The translations under genes and the position numbers were made by a program. This document shows, piece after piece, positions 37,401-45,400 of a stretch of DNA of 64,000 nt (position 1 is its first letter; each line of letters opens with the position of its first letter). Under the pieces are notes generated by a model. That model worked only from the letters and a program-made list of their open reading frames with translations. It had not been told where the DNA came from and searched no databases. Origin of the DNA: Methanobacteriaceae archaeon (lineage in GTDB: Archaea > Methanobacteriota > Methanobacteria > Methanobacteriales > Methanobacteriaceae); contig JAQXTL010000004.1 of assembly GCA_029219465.1 (NCBI GenBank), forward strand, positions 372,001 through 436,000. Reading direction: 5' to 3'.

Positions 37401-38054
37401 ATCTTCATCACCAGTTACAAAAATAGCATTATTAACAGTTGTCCCATCGGTGTTACCAACGTAATTTAATGTGTTGTTAATAATTTTTAAGTCACTAACA
37501 GTGTTTGCAAGAATAGCGTATGAACTACTACCCTCAAGTGCATTGAAATTGATTACATTATTAGATAATGTTACACCACTTACACCATATAATGTAAATA
37601 ATGCATAATCAGAATGAGTAAAGTTAAATCCATCAATTACAACATTATCACCAGCGATAACAAAAGCAACATTATTTAATGCAACATTATCACCAGTTAA
37701 TTTGATAGCTTTAGAAATACTTATATAATTAACATCAAGACCAGTAAAATCGCCTTTAAAGACCAATTCATCACTAGTAACTGAATCTAATAAATTTCCT
37801 TCAGCATCAAAGTAATTATAAAATGTGTCTTTAGTTACGACAGACTGTGTTTCATCACTTTCAGATAAAAGATAACTATCATCTATAGTTAAACTATTAT
37901 CATCATTTATCTCCACATTACTTACAGTAGCATTATCTTCAAGTGCAAAAGCACAACTAGAAGACAATAATATTACTGAAAGTAAAATCAAAGAGAAAAT
38001 AAATTTTTTTCCTTTAATAATTACACCCCAATTTAAAAATATTAAATAAGCCAA
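34497..38054 (-). CDS. Adhesin-like surface protein with beta-helix and three Ig-like repeats
   Basis: 1185 residues from the TTG at 38054. A Sec signal (KKFIFSLILLSVILL, ending AFA) is followed by about 870 residues of parallel beta-helix (N-N-x-I and G-I repeats) built from two copies of a ~340-residue unit, then three ~85-residue Ig-like domains with K-x-Y-T-A-T-T-x-x-x-G turns. No C-terminal membrane anchor is present, so it may bind the wall by its Ig-like repeats. Such proteins dominate the surface of gut Methanobrevibacter. No ATG exists; a GGGGTG site instead fits an ATT at 38018, which gives a conventional signal peptide. Confidence 0.88.
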   Translation of the reverse strand: MAYLIFLNWGVIIKGKKFIFSLILLSVILLSSSCAFALEDNATVSNVEINDDNSLTIDDSYLLSESDETQSVVTKDTFYNYFDAEGNLLDSVTSDELVFKGDFTGLDVNYISISKAIKLTGDNVALNNVAFVIAGDNVVIDGFNFTHSDYALFTLYGVSGVTLSNNVINFNALEGSSSYAILANTVSDLKIINNTLNYVGNTDGTTVNNAIFVTGDEDSEIAASGIVIEGNIFNIEIPSVAVGYDPLTYAPEVMSEGIVFYYCDDVKFNDNRLNVKYNKVSGDYDTIYALSVRGNPFNFISDEPIVSSNIEITNNVINVTGNNYVYAILLSAEEFVISDNVIDVVADAYYANAISIEGPSSDGDVSDNLITLKAPNAVYGIYSYQFNGAVKDVVYSNNTIAGEAYAACGMEIVETNTKITDNSIVMNGTYAFGIVSSVTKSGEISGNNILVIGTNDGENAVGDSLLSKNTFGISVKGNMAIGENYVNSTGIGINLVGGKDIFINDNEIYVDNVDDVESYAICANGVNNLNIEDNKIVFVGNTSGAAVNNAILVSGDDEDEIACTNVTFKNNDVDISLPSVAVGYDPITYEPTIASEGIVFYYCNNLTITDNRINLKYNKVSGSYDTIYVVSIRSNAYIYDFDDDFNLVYPIVSSGVVISNNNITAEGHSYVYGLYLAADNATVSDNKINVKSDDYYANGINVDALSTNGIIKNNEINVVAQKAAYGICSADYMGPIENMTYEANKIETNAYASCAIELMEENPIVSQNTIFAYGNYTYGIVISIKGEAIIVDNVVGTHGSENGTDGTGDSLLPKQSLGISIKGDASISTNTIGTSGIGIKVLNGDVDIISNEITTLGDYTIYANGSDLTIKENYLVSKKAVGVNSIISDNGFVASDNIPSIKTVIFAPGVSTVFNPNGVSLPVTVYDENGEAITNALVNVIVNGVSYTATTDSKGVANVALNLNAGNYDALITYYGNDTYGPKTVNTEITVTKLSSKIIAKSSVAVFLTTIKSGYYYNIVLKDVNGNVLANQDVNVTFNGKTSTYTTDENGTINVKLSATKAGTYTLNVAFDGGDNYAASSLTSKVVITKKATKVVAAKKTFKASTKTKKYTVVLKDASGKVISNAKVTIKVNGKTYTAVTASNGKATFKITKLTKKGTYSAVVKFAGNTYYKDSSKAVKIVVKK

Positions 38055-38168
38055 TAGTCAAGATTAAATGATATAATTTTTAAATTAATTGACTACAATT
38101 AATAATTGTAATTAAGAGTATTTAAACATTAATAAAATATATTTGAAAAAAAAGAAAAGAAAAAATAA

Positions 38169-41100
38169 CTATTTTACAACAGTTATTTTATTTGATATAG
38201 TACATCCACCATATGTTGATGTAATAGTGAATTTACCTACTTTCAATAATTTAATAGACAAAGTAGCTACACCATATTTGTTAGTTTTTGCACTATAGGT
38301 TTTACCATTAATTTTAAAGGTAATTTTTTTGTATTTTAAGATTTTTCCGTTTTTATATACAAGTTTAACTGTAAACTTAGCTGTTTTGGACTTTTTAGCA
38401 GCCATATCTTTAGCTATTAAAGTTGGTTTAAATGTTATCTTACTTGAAGATGAAACACCTTTATAGGATACAGTTACAGTATAAGTTCCAGCTTTCAATT
38501 TAAGAGACAAATAAGCATATCCGTATTTGTCAGTTTTAACAGAGTAAGTTTTACCATTTACTTTAATAGATACTGCTTTACTGACTGCATATTTACCAGT
38601 ATCATCTTTAACACGTACTTTGTATTTGATAACATTTCCGTAGTAAACCGGATTTGCTTTATAGATGGTAATTACAGGTTTATAGGTTACTTTTAAAGTA
38701 GATGATTTATTTGCTGGTTGGAAATAGTCATCATCAACCATTGCAATTATTTCATAATTACCTACGCTGATTGTAGGAATTACACTGCTAAGAGTTGCAA
38801 CACCATTTTTATCAGTTTTTGCCTCACCAATGAAAACATTTCTTCCTTGGACTCTATAGAATTTAACTGTAAGTCCAGATATAGGATTTCCAAAGCTATC
38901 CTTAACAGTAGCTACGAAATTACCTTTGGATGTAGGAAATGCTGATACTCCATTAAGTGTAATATCAAGAGAACCTTTTTGGATGAATAATATTGAAGTA
39001 AACTCTTTTGTCAAATAGTTTTCTTTAGATGCGATAGCATCAATTTTATAATATGCATCAGGAGTGAAAGTTTCATCAAACTTGTAATTCAATGTAGCAA
39101 CACCGTTTGAAGATACTGCCTGACCGATTTCTTCACCTTGAACATAGAATTTGACCAATACCCCATCTACACCAATATCAAGAGTAATTAAACCATTTTC
39201 CAAATATTTAATGATCATATCTGGCATAACACCATTGAAAAGATAAACATAATTGTCCTCAACAATATTTCCATTAGTATTGTTAATAGCACAGTTAGCT
39301 TGGCCTTTTTCAGATTTTAAATAGTTATTGGCAATCTCATTATCAACAGCCAAATCATCAACAAGAATTGCATAACCTTTGATTGAGGTAAAATTATTGT
39401 CTTTAATAATATTGTTAGTTGATTTGGATTTAAGATAAATAGCCCCAACACCACTTCCAATTGAATCATAGACTTTGAAGTTTACTGGCTCGCCAGTAAC
39501 ATTATTCATTATTGTGTTGTTAATAACTGAATTGTATGCTGAATTGGAAAATGCCATACCATAAGCCTGTTTAGCAGTTATATCAAAAGCATTTCCACTA
39601 ATATCATTATTGTTTGAATTGAATAATTCAATACCATAAACAACATCAGCATTTAATACAAAGATATTGTCCTGAATAATTGATTTTTGAGATGTTTCCA
39701 AATTAATACCATAGGAATAATTTTGAGATTTAGCACTGACATTATTTCCAATAAGAACAGTATCTTTAGATTCAGAACCAATTATTAAACCTTGAACGAA
39801 ATAAGTTCCTTCTAAAACAATTACATTATTAATGAATTGGTTATTAGTAGCGTCTTTTCCTTCAGGAGCTTCATGACCAGTGTAATAACCTAATACACCC
39901 ATACCATAGATATAACTGTCATTAGCTTTTATGTAGATGTAATTATCTGAAAAGATGTTATTATGACTATCATAGTACAAGTCAATACCTACAATAGAAT
40001 TGGTAGATATATTATTGTGAACACCAGATGAATTGCTTGTGTAAGAGGTTTTGTTTAATTTAGAAGTTGCATTTACTTTATTTCCTGAAACAACACATCC
40101 AGATGAATATGCCATTAAAATACCATAAGTTCTGTAAACTTCATATAAAACATGATTTCCAGTTAATGTATTACCATCACTGCAAACAGAATCCCCACCA
40201 ACACAAGAAGAACCATCAGTACAAACAGAATCCCCACCAACACAGGTAGAACCATCAACGCAAGTAGAACCATCAGTACAAACAGAATCCCCACCAACAC
40301 AGGTAGAACCATCTACACATGAAGAACTACCATCAACACAGTGACTACTGTCAAATCCATGTGCGATACCAGTTCCGATTGTGTGAATATCATTATCAAT
40401 GAAAGTACAATCTTCAACTGAAATAGCAAGTAATGTATAAGTTAAATAATCACCACTTGAGGTTAGTTTATTACTTATAACATCAACATCACTTGATTCA
40501 ACTACATATATTGCATATGCTGCATTTGGGTCAGTTACATCAATATCACAGTTAGCTATTGTCGCACCTCTAGTATTGTAGACAAGAATTCCCCATGCAT
40601 TAATCCTCGCACAGTTTTTATTTTTAATAGTTAAGTTTTCAACCCATACACCATCAGACAATCTGAATGTGGTATTGTAAAACTTAGGATTTTGTCCTGT
40701 TAATTTAATTGCTGAGTTAATGTATAAAACACCAAGATTTACAAATTCTCCTTCGAAATAGAGAATATCCCCACTTGAAACTAAAGGAGTTAATGTTCCA
40801 CCAACATCAAAGTAATCACGATAGTTTTCAGGAGTTACAATATGAGTAGTTCCATTAAAGATATACTTAGGTTTGGAAGGATCATAAGAACCTTCAGGAG
40901 TTAAAATAGTTCCCCTACCAGCATTATTTTCAATGACATTAACAGTGTTAGAATCTGCTTGTTTTGCATTGATTAAATAATCTTTAGCAACAATACTGTT
41001 TCCGGTAATAGTTATGTTTCCAGGTCTTCTTTTGTCACTTTCTTTATCAATGAAAATACCAGTTCCATTTTTACTTAAAACAGTATTATCCACAATGGAA

Positions 41101-42281
41101 ATGTTAAAGAATTTACCTTTACAATAAATACCTGCTCCAAAAGTGGTAGTGACATCATTACTTTTAATTAAAACATTATCTCCAGCTGCCTGGATACCAT
41201 ATGCAGAAGAAATAACATTAACAACATTGTTTTCAACTACAGAATTACTACCAGCATAAATTGCAGAAAATGAACTTAAAATTAATGCATTTTCAATTGT
41301 ATTGTTGATAATTATTGAATTTGAAGCACCAACAATAGCTTGTTCTCCTCCAACTACAACACCAGGATTATTATAATCAGCACCAGTCAAGTTAATAATT
41401 CTATTATTAATAATTTTATTATGACCTTTGGAAGTAGAAATTCCCTTAAAAGTACCAATTATTCTATTAGAATTAATTTCATTGTATGAACCCATTATTT
41501 GAATACCATAAGCCCATGAGGTTGGTAAAACATTACATTTAATTGTATTGTTGTAAATGAAATTATAATTGGAGTCCCCACCTTTTAAAGGCCCTCCTTC
41601 ATAGCTGGATAAATAAATTCCGTTTGCATCATCCACTTCAACACGATTGTTTGTAATATTGTTATAATGAGCACCAGAAATAAGAACAGCAGGTGTTGAT
41701 CTTGTCCCCATACCATATGTAATACCATAACAACCAAATACATTGTCATTAACAACATTATAATTTGCATCATTAGCAATGCACAATGCATAAGATGCCT
41801 GACCAGTATTATTGATATAACAATCTTTTATAATACAGTTACTAGCACCATTTAAAAAAATTCCATAACAATTATCAACAGTGTTAGTAATTTTCAAACC
41901 GATTATTGAACTTCCGGATGCTTCCTCAGTTAAAGTGAAAACACAATTTTTCATAGGAGTGTCCTGAGAATAAACAATGCTTAACTTTTTATCTATATTA
42001 AACTTAGCATTATTCCAGTTTCCTGTAAAACTAAGAACATCACCGGAGTTAACATCAGTTGCAATTAATTTCCCATTACTACTGAAATATCTTGAATAGT
42101 TACTTGAATCAATCTCATGAATAGTACTTTTTGAAAGCACATCATCAGAAGATGAACTATCCAAAATTACCGGTTCATCAACACTTAAAGTAGTATTCAT
42201 ATCCTCACTTGCACTTACACAGGATATGGATAAAAATAAAAGCATTGATAAAACTATTAAAATATTAAATTTTTTAACCAT
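38169..42281 (-). CDS. Adhesin-like surface protein with beta-helix, Cys-rich insert and Ig-like repeats
   Basis: 1370 residues. A signal peptide (MVKKFNILIVLSMLLFLSIS) precedes two right-handed beta-helix blocks, each introduced by a Y-x-x-Y-F-(S/D)-(S/V)-x-G-x-L-x-x segment (about 55 and 485). A compact Cys/Gly/Ser/Asp-rich tandem repeat with nine cysteines interrupts the second helix (about 645-700). The C terminus has Ig-like domains (about 1090-1370) ending in a basic VVK. It is secreted and presumably wall associated. The ATG at 42281 is used because GGGG lies seven bases upstream; the frame opens a few codons earlier. Confidence 0.88.
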   Translation of the reverse strand: MVKKFNILIVLSMLLFLSISCVSASEDMNTTLSVDEPVILDSSSSDDVLSKSTIHEIDSSNYSRYFSSNGKLIATDVNSGDVLSFTGNWNNAKFNIDKKLSIVYSQDTPMKNCVFTLTEEASGSSIIGLKITNTVDNCYGIFLNGASNCIIKDCYINNTGQASYALCIANDANYNVVNDNVFGCYGITYGMGTRSTPAVLISGAHYNNITNNRVEVDDANGIYLSSYEGGPLKGGDSNYNFIYNNTIKCNVLPTSWAYGIQIMGSYNEINSNRIIGTFKGISTSKGHNKIINNRIINLTGADYNNPGVVVGGEQAIVGASNSIIINNTIENALILSSFSAIYAGSNSVVENNVVNVISSAYGIQAAGDNVLIKSNDVTTTFGAGIYCKGKFFNISIVDNTVLSKNGTGIFIDKESDKRRPGNITITGNSIVAKDYLINAKQADSNTVNVIENNAGRGTILTPEGSYDPSKPKYIFNGTTHIVTPENYRDYFDVGGTLTPLVSSGDILYFEGEFVNLGVLYINSAIKLTGQNPKFYNTTFRLSDGVWVENLTIKNKNCARINAWGILVYNTRGATIANCDIDVTDPNAAYAIYVVESSDVDVISNKLTSSGDYLTYTLLAISVEDCTFIDNDIHTIGTGIAHGFDSSHCVDGSSSCVDGSTCVGGDSVCTDGSTCVDGSTCVGGDSVCTDGSSCVGGDSVCSDGNTLTGNHVLYEVYRTYGILMAYSSGCVVSGNKVNATSKLNKTSYTSNSSGVHNNISTNSIVGIDLYYDSHNNIFSDNYIYIKANDSYIYGMGVLGYYTGHEAPEGKDATNNQFINNVIVLEGTYFVQGLIIGSESKDTVLIGNNVSAKSQNYSYGINLETSQKSIIQDNIFVLNADVVYGIELFNSNNNDISGNAFDITAKQAYGMAFSNSAYNSVINNTIMNNVTGEPVNFKVYDSIGSGVGAIYLKSKSTNNIIKDNNFTSIKGYAILVDDLAVDNEIANNYLKSEKGQANCAINNTNGNIVEDNYVYLFNGVMPDMIIKYLENGLITLDIGVDGVLVKFYVQGEEIGQAVSSNGVATLNYKFDETFTPDAYYKIDAIASKENYLTKEFTSILFIQKGSLDITLNGVSAFPTSKGNFVATVKDSFGNPISGLTVKFYRVQGRNVFIGEAKTDKNGVATLSSVIPTISVGNYEIIAMVDDDYFQPANKSSTLKVTYKPVITIYKANPVYYGNVIKYKVRVKDDTGKYAVSKAVSIKVNGKTYSVKTDKYGYAYLSLKLKAGTYTVTVSYKGVSSSSKITFKPTLIAKDMAAKKSKTAKFTVKLVYKNGKILKYKKITFKINGKTYSAKTNKYGVATLSIKLLKVGKFTITSTYGGCTISNKITVVK
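40175..40345 (-). repeat. Cys-rich tandem coding repeat
   Basis: Within the adhesin gene, a tandem repeat with units of about 15-36 bp encodes CVGGDSVCTDGST-type units, giving nine Cys spaced by five or six residues. Confidence 0.8.
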
Positions 42282-42425
42282 AATATACCCCAATCACATT
42301 AAATTTAAAATAAATTATATTTTAAAAATAATCCAATATATAATAATATTAGTAATTAAAGTATATTTAAAAATTTCTAAAATAAAAAAAAGTAATTTTT
42401 AAAAAAAATAAAAAAGATGACTAAA

Positions 42426-45400
42426 TTAATAATCATCAAAGTCTTCATCGTCTTTTTTAGCATATCCAACTACAAAAATTGCAATTAAAACAATAATAGC
42501 AATTATGATGAATATAGGCATACTAGCTTCAGAAGAACTTGCTGATTTGGAAGCTGAACTTTGAGATAATTCATAAGCATTAGCTTGTGATTCTCCTGCT
42601 GAAGAACTGGAACTTTGAGATTCAGCAGCAGTTTTTGCATCAGCAGCAGGTTGAGACATATCTTGTCCTGCAGATGTTGCCCCACCAGAAGCACTACTAG
42701 ATTGCTCAGTAGCATCAGTACCATTAACTAATTCATGTGCATTTTTACCACCATCTTCCATTTCATATAATGGATCAGTATTAGTAGCTTCAGCCAACAT
42801 TTTTGCAAATTCAGCTTTTTGAGCCTCAGTTAAAGAACTTGCCTGAATAACTTTCATATTGAATTCTAAGTTTTTACAAGTGTGGTGACAACATGCAACA
42901 CCATATTGAAGAACTTGATTCATATACTCATTTGCAAGCTTTTCAACTAATTTACTATCAGCATCCCAAGTACCCTGATTAGCCATATAAATCATATGAG
43001 CAAGAGATGATTGGATACCGTATGAAGTACTTGAGTCAGTTATACCACTAGCAAGGTCTAAAAGAACATCAGCCATTTGATTACCTAATTGTGAATTCAA
43101 TTTATTGTTACTAACAGTTAAAAGACCAAATGCATTTTGCATTCTTGTAGCAATCCAGTTCATACCAGCCGCAGTACCTTTAAGCGGAGTGATATATTTA
43201 GGATTTAAGAATGTAGTTCTGATTTCGAATTCAAGTTCATCTTCATATGTTCTTGAAACATAACGATTTTTATCACGGATATCTACAAATGCAGTATCAG
43301 GTCTTTTCAAACCAGCTTGTTCTCTTAAAAGAGAAGCAGCATTATATAATCCTCCAAACCAATCATAGTAATCATCAGAGTCAAGAACTCTCCATGTACT
43401 ATCTAAGTTTTGTGTGATTAAATCTGTTTTAGTAAGAAGATACTTGAATGTGTCTTTCTGTTTGTTGATACTGATTTCACCATTTTCATCAATAGTCCAT
43501 GCAAATGAAACAGTTTCAAGGTAAATATTCAAACAAGCTTCGTTAAGTGTTGTAATATTCCAGTTTGCAGTGTTAGGAATAAGAGTACTCATTCCAGTTC
43601 CTTCAAGAATATTTCCTGGAAGACCAAATAACCTGTCAAGAGTAGGATTTTCTTTATAATGTTTAATTACATAGTTATCCTTTGCACTTTCATTAGCATT
43701 AGCTGCTAATTTGGTTGCACTAACCATCCAGGTAAGCCAGTCTTTATTACTTGTAACAATACTTGCATATACATCAATTCTAGGCCTATTTACAACAGAA
43801 CCATCATTTAATTTGATTGTTAATTCTTCTAATGGGATTAATTCAACACCAACAACTTTACCATTATTGGACCATTGAGGTTTACAACCTAAGAAATATA
43901 AGAATTCAGCAACACCAATACCTTCAGTTCTTGATATTTCAGTACCCCATAAGATTAATGCATTCATTTCAGGCCATTTACCATGCTGTTCATAATAATT
44001 AGCAAGTAACAAATCAACTATCTTAACTGCAGACTCATAAGCTGCCTGAGAAGGCATTCTTGTTGAATCTGAAGCATAACCATCACTACCAGTTGGAATT
44101 GAATCTCCGTATGCTGGATCTGCAAATAATCCTGCTTTAACATATCCACCAGATAATGCAGTAAGAATAGCATTCCACTCATTATTGTTTTGGATATTTA
44201 CAATAACCTGTTGAGCATAACTCATAGATTGATATAATGAACTATTTTTACTTATACCAAATAGGTTAGCAAAATCATCAACAGATGAACCGTTAACTAA
44301 AGCATCAGCGAAGTTTTTCATAAATGCTTCAACAGCATGACGTTCATTTACGTATTTTACACTGCCTTGAATATCCTTATAGAAATCTTTACCTTTTAAG
44401 TTAGGATATAAGAATTCCATTATCTGATTATAAATTTTAGTTTGAGAAGTAACAATTGTAACAACTTCCCCAGATAATTCTTCACCAGTTAAAATTTTAC
44501 CTATAGTGTGTAAACCATAAGTCATGAAGTCATCGCCCATGTTTTCAAGGTACAAATGCAAATCATCTAACCACTTATCAAATGAAGTAGACTTGTCATA
44601 AGCTTTAAAACCTAATGATGGAGCTAATTTGATGATTTTTTGTTTATATTCATCAGCATTAGAAGTAACATTAAGTTTCATTTGATCTTTGTAGTAAGTA
44701 ATGTAATTATTTAATTCAGCATATTGACCATATAACTCAGATGTTACAATTGCAGGAGTCATGTGAGTAATAAGCATAGCTAAACTTCTATCTCTTGCAA
44801 TCATAGCTTCCCCAGGGTTAGATACAATATATGGATATATAGTTGGAATCTTTGTTAATTCAAAAGACCAGTCACCAGAACCGACACCAAGGTTTTTACC
44901 CGGTAACCATTCTAATGTTCCGTGTGTTCCCATACTAACAATTGCATTTACATGTGCAACTTTATCCATCCATTCATAAAATGCAACATATTGTTGATGA
45001 GGAGGTAATGTCAAATCATGGAAATTATTAATGACTTCATTAATGTCTGCTTCTTCCCATCCTCTACTTGGCTGATAAGTAATGAAAATATTACCAAACC
45101 AAATACCTGGAATGACAAGATACTGATTTCCATCATCTGCGGTGTATACCATAGATTTACCTAGACCAGAACCCCATTGTGAAACCATTTGTTCAAATAA
45201 ACTATCTGGAAGATCATCAGTCAAATCAAGGAATTGATCCATTGAAATTAATTGATTGTGTTTAACCAATTCATCCCAGTTAGATTCAACATATTTTTTA
45301 AGTAATCCACCAGCCCATGAACCTTTGTTACCCATATCGAATAACAAATTGGTAAATTCAGTGATATTCATTTCTTTGCGTATATCACAGGTTGTGTAAC

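Noticed and set aside
40175-40345. The short tandem repeats as a CRISPR-like array.
   Set aside because: The units are in frame, code for a regular Cys/Gly/Asp pattern inside a long gene, and there are no unique spacers.
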